The position numbers were made by a program, and so were the translations under genes. Positions 1 to 7,800 of a stretch of DNA of 44,959 bases are shown here, in pieces. Position 1 is the first letter of the stretch. Each line of letters starts with the position of its first letter. Source of the DNA: a candidate division Zixibacteria bacterium SM23_73_3 (GTDB taxonomy: Bacteria > Zixibacteria > MSB-5A5 > SM1-73); assembly GCA_001304155.1 (NCBI GenBank), contig LJUX01000004.1, positions 1-44,959 of the forward strand. Direction: 5' to 3'. Under the pieces are notes generated by a model. That model saw only the letters and a program-made list of their open reading frames with translations, ran no database searches and had not been told where the DNA came from.

Positions 1-2
1 GA

Positions 3-1859
3 CTGAAAAATATTAAGCTCTCCATTGGAGACGGGCGATTCTTCAAAGAAACCGAAATTACAATTCCCTCTCTTATGCCCCTTTGTGTTAAAAAAGTTCC
101 CATTACAATAGAGATGGTTGAACCACTACACGGAATGGACACAATTTCCATTCCGGTTAGAGTTTCTTACCAGGACTTCTCATCAAAAGATCGTCTTTCA
201 TTAAGAGTAAGGGAGAAGGAAGAATCGTATAAGGTTACCTTCATATCGAAAATTGACCATTCCTGCCAATATTATGCAGTTCTCCCTCCCAAAGATTATG
301 ATCCTCAAAAGGAATATTCCCTTATCTTGACTCTTCACGGGGCAAGCGTAAAAGCTTCGGGCTTGGTGGATTGTTACAGCCAAAAAGAGTGGGCTTTCGT
401 GATTGTTCCCACCAATCGACGAAGATTTGGATTTGATTGGCAGGATTGGGGAAGACTGGATGCTCTGGAGGTTTTGGATCTGGCAAAAAGGACTCATCCT
501 ATAGATACCAACAGAATTTATCTCACCGGTCACTCCATGGGAGGACACGGAACCTGGCATATAGCTTTAGCGCATCCTGATCTTTTCGCCGCTGCCGCAC
601 CTTTAGCCGGGTGGACTTGCTTTCAACTCTATATCCCCTGGTTTCTTCAAAAAAGCTACATGTTTGCTGAGCCAAGACAGATCGCCATAAGAGATATGAG
701 CCTAAGAGAGGATTTTGCTCTCAATTTTGTGGAGAATGCTCTTAATCTTCCCATCTTCATCTCTCAGGGAGGCAACGACGATAATGTTCCCCCGGTACAC
801 TCCAGACTTTTTGCCTCTCTTTTGGAAAACTTAGGCTACCCGTTTCATTACAAGGAAATTCCGAACAAAGGGCACTGGTTTAATCTCGATACTCTGGATA
901 AGATCGTTTGTGTGGATGACCCTGAGCTCATGGACTTCCTGAAAGATAAAAAAAGAAATCTTTTTCCCAAACATGTGATTTTCAAAAGTACCAATATTGG
1001 ACAGAGTTGCAAAAGTTACTGGGTGGAGATAATTCAACAGGAGAAACCATTCTTTGAATCCCGGATCGAAGCATGGGTAAAAGAGGGACGAATCGAAGTA
1101 AAAACCAAAAACGTCCGCCAGTTTGCTTTATCTTTGTCGCAAGACCTTCTCCCTTATGGCAAGATGACCTTCCTGCTAAATGGCCAGGAGATCAACTATC
1201 GCTTCAAAAGAAACAAAAAGTTGATTTTCTCCAAAAAGGAAGATAGATTTCGCATAGTGAAAGCCCAACATCCTCGGTTGAAAAAATCACCCCAACTTTA
1301 TGGTCCCATAAAACAGGCATATTTTTCTCCCTTTGTGCTGGTTTACGGAACAAAAGGGGATTCGCTTGTCACCGAGATAACGCTTCATCAGGCCAGGCTG
1401 GAGGCGGCTCGATGGTGGAGAAGGGCAAACGGTTATGCAGAAATACTGCCGGATACCGAGGTAACTTCAGAGATAATGGAGAATTATAACTTAATTCTTT
1501 TCGGAGGAGAAGAAGAGAATTTCGTGACCACCAAATTGAGCAAAAGTTTACCCATAAAAATAAAAGATCAAAAAATCTTATTTGGGAAAAAAGAAATACA
1601 TGGTGACAAGATAGCGACCGAATACATCTATCCAAATCCTGCCAATCCAGAGAGATTCGTGTTTGTTCACCAGGGAGTTGGTCTGGAAGGACTTAAGCTT
1701 TCCACCTTCTTCACCGCGCTATACTCCGGCGCTGGATTGCCTGATTATATCATCTTTGATGATGAGGTGAAATACAAAGGTTGGGGTGGGGTTCTGTGTG
1801 CTGGTTTTTTTGACTCTGAGTGGCAGATCAACGAAAATCTATTTTACCTGCAAGAATAA
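3..1859 (+). CDS. Alpha/beta-hydrolase, prolyl-oligopeptidase/esterase type (5' partial)
   Basis: Serine hydrolase probably acting on an ester or peptide substrate. The frame is open to the left edge, so the gene starts outside the window; the first ATG at 75 is probably internal, because the upstream codons read like ordinary protein. Numbered from that ATG, an oxyanion-type HGA lies near residue 88 and the nucleophile elbow GHSMGG has Ser154 (codon 534-536). An Asp-rich GGNDDNVPP segment follows near 232 and the catalytic-His candidate in KGHWF is near 267. These fit a Ser-Asp-His triad. The C-terminal ~260 residues form a separate, unrecognised region. The substrate cannot be read from sequence. 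No signal peptide can be judged because the start is missing. Downstream lie a repeat remnant and the convergent TPR gene. Confidence 0.8.
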   Translation: MKNIKLSIGDGRFFKETEITIPSLMPLCVKKVPITIEMVEPLHGMDTISIPVRVSYQDFSSKDRLSLRVREKEESYKVTFISKIDHSCQYYAVLPPKDYDPQKEYSLILTLHGASVKASGLVDCYSQKEWAFVIVPTNRRRFGFDWQDWGRLDALEVLDLAKRTHPIDTNRIYLTGHSMGGHGTWHIALAHPDLFAAAAPLAGWTCFQLYIPWFLQKSYMFAEPRQIAIRDMSLREDFALNFVENALNLPIFISQGGNDDNVPPVHSRLFASLLENLGYPFHYKEIPNKGHWFNLDTLDKIVCVDDPELMDFLKDKKRNLFPKHVIFKSTNIGQSCKSYWVEIIQQEKPFFESRIEAWVKEGRIEVKTKNVRQFALSLSQDLLPYGKMTFLLNGQEINYRFKRNKKLIFSKKEDRFRIVKAQHPRLKKSPQLYGPIKQAYFSPFVLVYGTKGDSLVTEITLHQARLEAARWWRRANGYAEILPDTEVTSEIMENYNLILFGGEEENFVTTKLSKSLPIKIKDQKILFGKKEIHGDKIATEYIYPNPANPERFVFVHQGVGLEGLKLSTFFTALYSGAGLPDYIIFDDEVKYKGWGGVLCAGFFDSEWQINENLFYLQE

Positions 1860-1880
1860 AAAAAAGAGGAGGGTTTGCTT

Positions 1881-1921
1881 TCCTCTCTCCTTTCCGAAGG
1901 GAAGGTTAGGGTGAGATGGGG
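1881..1921. repeat. Fragment of CTCTCC/GGGTGAG dispersed palindromic repeat
   Basis: A C/T-rich stretch followed by a G/A-rich stretch (CTCTCC ... GGGTGAG) between two convergent genes. The same vocabulary recurs at 4257-4312, 20340-20386, 37916-38000 and 40977-41008. It can form a hairpin between the two stop codons and may also end transcription. Confidence 0.4.
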
Positions 1922-1976
1922 GAATGTTGGTTCAGGATACCCTTACCCCAAACCAACAGTAAAATAACCAAATTTT

Positions 1977-2990
1977 TTATTTTTTCTTCTTTACCTTTTT
2001 TAACGTCTGTTTGAATTCTTTGCTTTTGGGGTCTAATCGCACTGCTTCCTCCAGTTCTGCCATGGCTAAATCTCTCTTTCCTTGGAGGTCATAAACCATG
2101 CCCAACCTCCAGTGCGCCGCCGCCCAACTTGGGGCATTCCTTTTGGGCTCAACCTGAAGGTACCGTTTGAAACACTTCTCCGCTTTGTCCAGACTATCTT
2201 CGGCAAGGACGTAGGCTCGTCCCACCTGATACAGGGCTACCATCTCGTCGGGGTGCTTTCTGAATAACTCTTCGAAAACCTCTACCGCCTGGTGATATCT
2301 TTTTTGTCCCTGCAGAAAGATGCCCCATAGGTATGTGCCAATATGATCTGAAGTGGTGTCCAACCGAACGGCTTCTTTTAGATAACTCTCCGTCTTAACC
2401 GTATTCTTTTTGTTCTGCCAATAGAACGACCAAGCAATAGCACCGAAAAGCGAATCTATTCCTTGGATAATCTCAGCTTGCTTTTTGGCCTTCTTTTTAT
2501 CTCCTCCAGCAATTCCCGGAGCCATCAACAAATATTGCACCAGATAAAGACGGGCATTTACATTGATGGAATCCAAGAAAACTGCCTTCTCCCATTCTTT
2601 TTTTGCCCTTCTCGCCCGAAAGATAGCTTTCAATTTACTGCCCTTTTGTGCTTGAGTCGCGTGAGCTCGCCCCAGCCAGAGATGGTAATCTGAAACGGAT
2701 GCGTCCAGTTTTACCGCCTTCTTCCCGTATTTGATGGATTTGTCATGGTCGTCTAAGATCAAAAAGACTTTACACAAAAGGAAATTTGCCTCCGCATTTT
2801 CCGGCTCTTTTTCCACCATCTCTAATAGAACTTCTTTCGCCTGCTCATATTCTTCCTGTTCAACAAGCCGTTTCCCCTTCTCCAAATTGAGGTTCTCTGA
2901 CTGGATGGTTCTAACAAAAAGCAAACCGGCAGATATGAATAAGACGAGAGCTAAGTTTTTGAATCTGGTTTGAGGCAAATATGTTGACAT
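1977..2990 (-). CDS. Exported TPR-repeat protein
   Basis: A 337-residue tetratricopeptide-repeat protein, probably a periplasmic or membrane-tethered scaffold. Residues 10-27 are a hydrophobic segment (LALVLFISAGLLFV) preceded by Arg and Lys, which fits a signal peptide or anchor. The rest is helical TPR sequence: repeats near 38-105 (EEYEQAKEVLL, DDHDKSIKYGKKAV), 110-165, and 200-335 (KRYHQAVEVFEELF, GKRDLAMAELEEAV). The C-terminus is Lys-rich. The ATG follows a strong GGAGGAG ribosome-binding site. No enzymatic domain is visible. It is transcribed away from the class V aminotransferase gene's start region and shows no operon partner with a telling function. Confidence 0.85.
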   Translation of the reverse strand: MSTYLPQTRFKNLALVLFISAGLLFVRTIQSENLNLEKGKRLVEQEEYEQAKEVLLEMVEKEPENAEANFLLCKVFLILDDHDKSIKYGKKAVKLDASVSDYHLWLGRAHATQAQKGSKLKAIFRARRAKKEWEKAVFLDSINVNARLYLVQYLLMAPGIAGGDKKKAKKQAEIIQGIDSLFGAIAWSFYWQNKKNTVKTESYLKEAVRLDTTSDHIGTYLWGIFLQGQKRYHQAVEVFEELFRKHPDEMVALYQVGRAYVLAEDSLDKAEKCFKRYLQVEPKRNAPSWAAAHWRLGMVYDLQGKRDLAMAELEEAVRLDPKSKEFKQTLKKVKKKK

Positions 2991-3090
2991 GGGCTCCTCC
3001 TCTAAAAGGTCTTATTGAATAACTGTACGGAGAAAAAAATCAGTTGTTCCGTGAATGATTTGTTTTAAAAAGTGGTAATCTGATCACCTA

Positions 3091-4230
3091 TCACAAAAGT
3101 TCAATCAATCTTTCCATCTCGTCTGGGGTGTTATAAAAATGCGGTGCCACCCTTATGCTCCCTTCCCGGAGGCTGGCTATTATATTGTTCTTGCGCAACT
3201 GTTGGTATAAGTTTTTTGCGTTTTTCCCGGAAAAAGAGAGAATGGAGGAGCGATGGTTAGCATCGAGGGAGCTTGTTATCTGATAATTTTTCTCTTTCAA
3301 ATGTTCAATTAACAGATCCAGTAACGCTAAATTATGCCTTTCGATGTTTTTTATCCCAACCTCCCATAGTAATTTCAGGGAAGAGCGCATTGTCCAGATC
3401 AGAGAATAGGGATACGTTCCTATCTCGAATTTTCTGACTGACGGAAATGGCGAAAGATCAAATTTAAAAAGATCGGAAAAATTAAGTTCCCAATCCACAC
3501 CCATCCAGCCAAAAAAGGAAGGGTTTATTTTTCTTTTGGCGTCGGAAGAGAGGTAAATGAAACCGGTTCCCGGCGATGAAAGAAGCCATTTTTGACCTCC
3601 ATTGGCTAACAGGTCGATCTTGCACTCTTTGACATCCAGATCCAGACAACCCACACCCTGAATTCCATCCACCACAAAGAAAATATCCTTTTCTTCACAG
3701 ATCTTTCCGATAGTCTTCAAGTCATTTTTGAATCCGTTGAAGAATTGCACAAAACTTATAGCTAAAACCTTGGTCTTTGTGTCAATGGCTCTGACGAAAT
3801 TATCTATATCGAAGCATCTGTTTCGGCTGGGGACAAACTCAATGATCACCCCTTTTTGCTTTAGATTAGTCCAGGGGTAAGTGTTGCCGGGGAACTCCAC
3901 GTCGGAGAGCAGAATTTTGTCGCCCGGCTTCAAATCTAAGCCCCAGGCGGCGACATTGAGCCCATAGGAAGTATTGGCAGCAAAGGCTATCTCTTCCGGC
4001 TGGGCCTTAATCATGTCTGCTATCAAGACTCTGATTTCATCCAGTTTCCCGAAAGCCACCTTATCCATATTTTTTATCTTTTCCAGTTTTAAACATTTAT
4101 AATATTCCTCCGTGGCATTCCAGCTTCTTTGAGGGAGCGGCCCAAAGCTGGCATGATTGAAAAAGATGACTTTATCGGTGAAAGGGAACTCCTTTCGGTA
4201 GCTGGATAGATCCATCTTGGCTGGTTTCAT
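3091..4230 (-). CDS. Class V aminotransferase (cysteine desulfurase/isopenicillin N epimerase-like)
   Basis: Fold-type I PLP enzyme of 379 residues, the usual family length. The N-terminus (FFNHASFGPLPQRS) matches the substrate-side motif of class V enzymes. ANTSYGLN near 90 fits the PLP phosphate-binding turn, DGIQGVG near 188 holds the Asp that contacts the pyridine nitrogen, and the Schiff-base lysine is K214 in NGGQKWLL. SSPGTGF follows directly. The family includes cysteine desulfurases, selenocysteine lyases and isopenicillin N epimerase-like enzymes. No clear mobile-loop catalytic Cys of a NifS/SufS desulfurase is evident, so the reaction is left open. AAGGA precedes the ATG. No pathway partner lies next to it. 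Confidence 0.85.
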   Translation of the reverse strand: MKPAKMDLSSYRKEFPFTDKVIFFNHASFGPLPQRSWNATEEYYKCLKLEKIKNMDKVAFGKLDEIRVLIADMIKAQPEEIAFAANTSYGLNVAAWGLDLKPGDKILLSDVEFPGNTYPWTNLKQKGVIIEFVPSRNRCFDIDNFVRAIDTKTKVLAISFVQFFNGFKNDLKTIGKICEEKDIFFVVDGIQGVGCLDLDVKECKIDLLANGGQKWLLSSPGTGFIYLSSDAKRKINPSFFGWMGVDWELNFSDLFKFDLSPFPSVRKFEIGTYPYSLIWTMRSSLKLLWEVGIKNIERHNLALLDLLIEHLKEKNYQITSSLDANHRSSILSFSGKNAKNLYQQLRKNNIIASLREGSIRVAPHFYNTPDEMERLIELL

Positions 4231-4256
4231 GGTGTCCTTAAGTTTCGGTATTTAAA

Positions 4257-4312
4257 CAGACCTCACCCCTTGAACCCCTCTCCATGAAATGGAGAGGGGG
4301 AGATAGGAGGAG
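4257..4312. repeat. Dispersed palindromic repeat, CTCTCCAT-GAA-ATGGAGAG core
   Basis: A perfect hairpin core (ctctccat, loop gaa, atggagag) inside C/T-rich and G/A-rich flanks beginning with cctcacccc. The same core with loop ttc is at 37916-38000. It lies between tRNA-Arg and the class V aminotransferase gene. Confidence 0.6.
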
Positions 4313-4327
4313 AGGTAGTAGTTTAAA

Positions 4328-4360
4328 TGGAGGCCGCCAGGATTGAATCCCGGCGCCTCA
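4328..4360 (-). repeat. Hairpin 3' of tRNA-Arg, possibly a tRNA 3'-end remnant
   Basis: Read on the minus strand, this is an imperfect inverted repeat: gaggcgccggg, attcaat, cctggcggcctcc. It lies just downstream of the tRNA-Arg 3' end after a short T run. A 7-nt loop flanked by a GC stem and ending in cctcca resembles a T-arm plus acceptor, but the loop is shifted by one base against the TTC consensus. It could equally be a processing or termination hairpin. Confidence 0.3.
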
Positions 4361-4371
4361 AATCAAAAAAC

Positions 4372-4445
4372 TACGCCCAGAGGGATTCGAACCCCCAACC
4401 GTCTGATCCGTAGTCAGGCGCTCTATCCAGTTGAGCTATGGGCGC
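4372..4445 (-). tRNA. tRNA-Arg (ACG)
   Basis: A 74-nt cloverleaf. Acceptor GCGCCCA pairs with TGGGCGT (one G-T pair). The D-arm is AGCTCAACTGGATAGAGC and the T-arm GGGGGTTCGAATCCCTC. The anticodon loop is CTACGGA, giving anticodon ACG, which reads CGN codons once A34 is converted to inosine. The CCA end is not encoded. The first anticodon-stem pair is a C-A mismatch. It is a single gene with no neighbouring tRNAs. Confidence 0.95.
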
Positions 4446-4646
4446 AGGTCTATATTCTTTTACGTTGGGAATATAAGTGGAATTTCACCGAAATGAAAGA
4501 GAAATTTTGCGGTTCAGCGATGGGGGTAAAGTTGACTATATACTAGAAGAGAATTCTGGGAGTGCGAAAGCTTGCATTCGCGGTTTCAAGGACTTGTGGT
4601 TGAATTCGCATCAGCAAGCTGATGCACTCCAGTCTACCTTCCTGAT

Positions 4647-4686
4647 GCATCGGCATTAGGATTCATCCTGAAGGAAATGCCGATGC
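4647..4686. repeat. Inverted repeat GCATCGGCATT / AATGCCGATGC
   Basis: Perfect 11-bp arms at 4647-4657 and 4676-4686 around an 18-nt loop. The adjacent block 4558-4631 begins with ggagtgc and ends with gcactcc, another inverted pair. Together they fill most of the gene-free stretch between tRNA-Arg and the zinc-ribbon gene and look like small repeat elements, not coding sequence. Confidence 0.5.
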
Positions 4687-4727
4687 CAGTCATCTTCGGG
4701 AATTCCTGTCCCCGAAGCATCAAGACA

Positions 4728-5366
4728 CTACTTCCACAGTTCCTTAACCTGTTCCTCATCGAGAACAAGACGTCTATATTTTCCTATGTCCTTGTCATAG
4801 GGAAAATGGAAATATTTCTTTCGTTTATACTCCAAATTTTGAATCGTCCAAGTGTATCGAACCTCAATAAGGCATATTAAGTTAACTTTTTTTGATATGG
4901 AAACAGAATATGTCTGAGTTAGACGTCTCGCTTTTGTTATTTTAGATACTCGCGCCAAATCAACAGCTAACGTGTCTTTTGGCGCGTCTTCATATTTTAG
5001 CACTACATAAAGTAATAGGTCTTCTGCGTCTGCAAAGCCCCTGTTCTCGAAATCAACATATAATAATAGACTTGTGTCTTCAACATCAATTTTTGTAGGT
5101 ATAATTTCTATTCGAGGACGCTTTTCTTCGATAAACTGCTTCGAGAGTTCTTCCACTGATTTTCTTTGCAAATTCAACTGTTCTTGCATTCCTCGATTGG
5201 CTTGCCACATAAAATATAGCACGACAATGGCTGCTATGAAAGTGAGGAGTTCAAGAATACTTTTAACGGTAGCCCATATACGCATTCGCACTTTGACATA
5301 ACTTCCACAATGTTTACATTTTTGAGCATCGTCTTCAATTTCTTCTTTGCATCTCGGACATTTCAT
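4728..5366 (-). CDS. Zinc-ribbon, single-pass membrane protein of unknown function
   Basis: A 212-residue protein. Residues 1-25 are a zinc ribbon (CPRC then CKHC spaced by 13 residues). One transmembrane helix follows (about 33-52, ILELLTFIAAIVVLYFMW), then a short polar helix likely to be coiled-coil (MQEQLNLQRKSVEELSKQF). The C-terminal ~130 residues look like a beta-rich domain. This layout of N-terminal zinc ribbon, helix and soluble domain is common among uncharacterised bacterial membrane proteins, and no enzymatic motif is visible. It is transcribed away from the DUF362 gene's 3' end on the same strand, with a short gap that could permit readthrough. Confidence 0.75.
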   Translation of the reverse strand: MKCPRCKEEIEDDAQKCKHCGSYVKVRMRIWATVKSILELLTFIAAIVVLYFMWQANRGMQEQLNLQRKSVEELSKQFIEEKRPRIEIIPTKIDVEDTSLLLYVDFENRGFADAEDLLLYVVLKYEDAPKDTLAVDLARVSKITKARRLTQTYSVSISKKVNLICLIEVRYTWTIQNLEYKRKKYFHFPYDKDIGKYRRLVLDEEQVKELWK

Positions 5367-5399
5367 AATGTAGCACCTTCTCCGTGATTGAAAGTGAAT

Positions 5400-6524
5400 C
5401 TAAATCTCGACGAGTTTATAGTCGCTTTTCCCCAAACCCATCTTCTCCGCTGCCTCAATCTGAGTTTTGGAATCTTTTCCGTGAAGCATGGTCAAAACGT
5501 CAGAACCTTTTTTTATCTTCAGACCTTCCGCTTTGGATTGGGGCAGGGGCTGGGCTTGGGCGATCAAACCCAGGGAAGCTTGGTCAATTGCCACCATGTC
5601 ATCTGACAGCAGAATCCCCTGATCTTGCACCACCGGAGTGTCGGACATAGCCATGCAATCACATTCGGGCTGAATGTCAAAAAGAAAGTTTATGTAGAAG
5701 ACCTTACCAGGCTTAAATGTGGAGAGGACCGCCTTGGCGGCTTCAGCCAGGGAGACGGAGAAATTCTCCATGGAGGAGGGGACGGTCAATGCCCCTTCAG
5801 GACACACCCGCACACATCTCCCACATCTCCAGCAGCTTTTTTCATCTACCAGGAATGCCTTTCCTTTAATTGAGATGGCATCCAGGGGACAGGTGCGGAC
5901 GCAGATGCCACAGAAAGTGCACAAATCCTTGTTCCAGCTCATCAAATCGTCCAACTGAAAGTGCATCTTCCCTCTGCCCCCCTCCCTCCAATCACATCCC
6001 CGGGGCATTGCGGTCACGCATCCCATGGCTAAATTCTTGATAGCTCCACCTAAACCTGAGTCTATATGTCCTTTCACATGGGAGAGGACCATCATAGAGG
6101 AGGCATCATAGATAGCTGTGGGAACGGAGACTTCCTTTAATAACTTCCCCGCCTTCACCTTTATCGAATCAAACCCAAAGATGCCGTCGGCAATGACAAG
6201 CGGGGCTCCCAGACTCATGGGATTGTATCCCATGCGGTTGGCAACTTCCAGATACTCATAAGCCTTAAGCCGAACTGAGTCAGTGACAAAAGGTTTGGTT
6301 TTGATCCTCTTCAGTTGATCTATCACCACCCGGACAAAATTCGGTCTGATGGTATGATGTGCCCCGGGATTGCCCAAATGCATCTTAATGGGAACCAACT
6401 CATCCTTGGAATAGTATTTCTTCAAATCGATCTTTTCCAGGATGTGTTCCAACCTGCCCTCCACACTGTACTGGTAATCGAATCTGTCCACCTGCGCACC
6501 TATAAAATACACCTTGCTGGGCAT
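5400..6524 (-). CDS. DUF362 protein with 2[4Fe-4S] ferredoxin insert
   Basis: Iron-sulfur protein of the DUF362 family, 374 residues from the chosen start. The N-terminal half carries DUF362 features (MHLGNPGAHHTIRP, SHVKGHIDSGLGGAIKNLAMGC). A bacterial 2[4Fe-4S] ferredoxin segment follows (CTFCGICVRTCPLDAI and CWRCGRCVRVCPEGAL, near 200-245), then the rest of DUF362. The start at 6524 follows AAAGGGGAAACAAAG. An earlier in-frame start at 6581 would overlap the upstream DUF123 gene by about 40 bases and lacks a good ribosome-binding site. The family's reaction is not established; a redox role is inferred only from the clusters. It probably forms an operon with the DUF123 gene (16-bp gap). Confidence 0.85.
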   Translation of the reverse strand: MPSKVYFIGAQVDRFDYQYSVEGRLEHILEKIDLKKYYSKDELVPIKMHLGNPGAHHTIRPNFVRVVIDQLKRIKTKPFVTDSVRLKAYEYLEVANRMGYNPMSLGAPLVIADGIFGFDSIKVKAGKLLKEVSVPTAIYDASSMMVLSHVKGHIDSGLGGAIKNLAMGCVTAMPRGCDWREGGRGKMHFQLDDLMSWNKDLCTFCGICVRTCPLDAISIKGKAFLVDEKSCWRCGRCVRVCPEGALTVPSSMENFSVSLAEAAKAVLSTFKPGKVFYINFLFDIQPECDCMAMSDTPVVQDQGILLSDDMVAIDQASLGLIAQAQPLPQSKAEGLKIKKGSDVLTMLHGKDSKTQIEAAEKMGLGKSDYKLVEI

Positions 6525-6540
6525 CTTTGTTTCCCCTTTG

Positions 6541-6987
6541 TTAGAGAGAAAGAACGGCTCTGTCTGTTTCAAAAACGTCATTTAATTTCTTAAAGAAGAT
6601 CAGATGGCTGGGACAGTGGCAGTCGCTTGCCCCAAATTTCGGAACTATCACTTTCGCTTCTGATTTTTTCAACAGCTTGCGGGAGAGAGAACATTCATCT
6701 ATTTTCTTATACGGAAAGAGAAAAACCTTTTTAACCGAAGCATGATCCAGAAGATAATCAATGTGCCAGAACCTTCTCTTTTCTTTTCGAAGATGCCTTT
6801 CCATCCTTGCCTTAAGTCCATTTTTGGCACTGCCGGTATATATATAATAACCTTGGGGAAATCTGAATGTCCCTTTTTTGCCGACTTCAACATGAGTTGA
6901 CTCAGCTAGATAGATCAAGAGTTGATAGACTCCCTTTTGCCTTTTGAGGTAACTTCTTTGAATATGTTTTGATTTATTGCGGTTCAT
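6541..6987 (-). CDS. DUF123 family, GIY-YIG-like nuclease-type protein
   Basis: A 148-residue stand-alone DUF123 protein, a family related to GIY-YIG nucleases and sometimes fused to endonuclease III. Visible motifs are GVYQLLIYL near residue 19, the core GYYIYTGSA near 47 (the GIY-YIG counterpart) with ARMERHLR just after it, WHIDYLL near 75 and the family-specific FGASDCHCPSHL near 118, where Cys and His may bind metal. Catalysis has not been proven for most members. It is followed 16 bp later by the DUF362 gene on the same strand. Confidence 0.85.
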   Translation of the reverse strand: MNRNKSKHIQRSYLKRQKGVYQLLIYLAESTHVEVGKKGTFRFPQGYYIYTGSAKNGLKARMERHLRKEKRRFWHIDYLLDHASVKKVFLFPYKKIDECSLSRKLLKKSEAKVIVPKFGASDCHCPSHLIFFKKLNDVFETDRAVLSL

Positions 6988-7594
6988 AAAAATGTCGGCT
7001 TTTATAGATATATATCAGTTTTGTCTTTCCCAAAGTTACCTGCTTTATCAGGCAGAAGCTGAGTTTTGTAATTTGAGCCCCCGAGAAGATTTTGTCAAGC
7101 GTTTTTGAAAAATATGCCAGGCATTCTTCTAAAACCTTCCCTATGGTGTTGCCAAATTCTTATTCTGAGGCGCACTTTTTGTCATCACCCCTTATCTTTT
7201 TCCTTAACAGAGTGGATTCTCAAAGAAAAGTTCGAAAGGCTCATTCACATACAAGACTTTCGGACAATTAACTTACAGTTGCCTGATTCATCTGCACCAT
7301 CTTAAAATCAGGCGACGATAGCTCCTGGAATCGAGTTTCAAGATTCAAATAAAGGGGCTACAAAAAGAAATTTGGATAAAGGTGTGCCTTTTTGACCTCC
7401 TGCCTAAGAATTTCGTGGGCTTTTCGAACCCTAGCACTCTTCAATCGGAGTAGAATAGCCAACACGAATAAGACCATGAATACCAATACCTTATTTGCCA
7501 ATCGTCGCAAGAATAAATAATTTTGTCACCTATTTAGTATCCCAAAACAGAAAATCGCCATCTTATAACTGACTGCCGGATAGATGGTTAACAA
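6988..7594. other. Gene-free stretch upstream of the GH35-like gene
   Basis: About 600 bp between divergent genes, with no convincing reading frame. It turns AT-rich towards 7800, where the regulatory sites listed separately begin. Confidence 0.5.
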
Positions 7595-7608
7595 ACAAAC
7601 TTGTTTGT
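7595..7608. promoter_or_regulatory. 14-bp palindrome ACAAACTTGTTTGT
   Basis: Perfect palindrome 46 bp upstream of the -35 box of the GH35-like gene. It could bind a dimeric regulator; no regulator gene lies next to it. Confidence 0.35.
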
Positions 7609-7622
7609 ATCCACTCTCTTGG

Positions 7623-7652
7623 AAAAAATATTGTGATTGTGCAATATTTTTT
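7623..7652. promoter_or_regulatory. 11-bp inverted repeat just upstream of the -35 box (candidate operator)
   Basis: Arms aaaaaatattg (7623-7633) and caatatttttt (7642-7652) are perfectly complementary, with an 8-nt spacer. The site ends one base before the -35 hexamer at 7654, where a dimeric activator or repressor would act. Confidence 0.5.
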
Positions 7653-7653
7653 G

Positions 7654-7682
7654 TTGACAAATTGGCATTGTTGGTGTAAAAT
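7654..7682 (+). promoter_or_regulatory. Sigma70-type promoter of the GH35-like gene
   Basis: TTGACA at 7654-7659, a 17-nt spacer and TAAAAT at 7677-7682. The leader to the ATG at 7801 would be about 110 nt. Confidence 0.7.
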
Positions 7683-7800
7683 GAAAAGATTTATAGCTAA
7701 TCTCTTACACTGAACTGATCATTAGATGCTATGAAGATTTGAGATAAGTTGATGTAATTGAATAGCTTATTTGAATGACTTTCCTTGAAAAAGGAGAAAT

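Noticed and set aside
6524-6581. Longer N-terminus for the DUF362 protein
   Set aside because: It would overlap the upstream gene by about 40 bases, whereas the start at 6524 has a good ribosome-binding site and begins at the conserved region.
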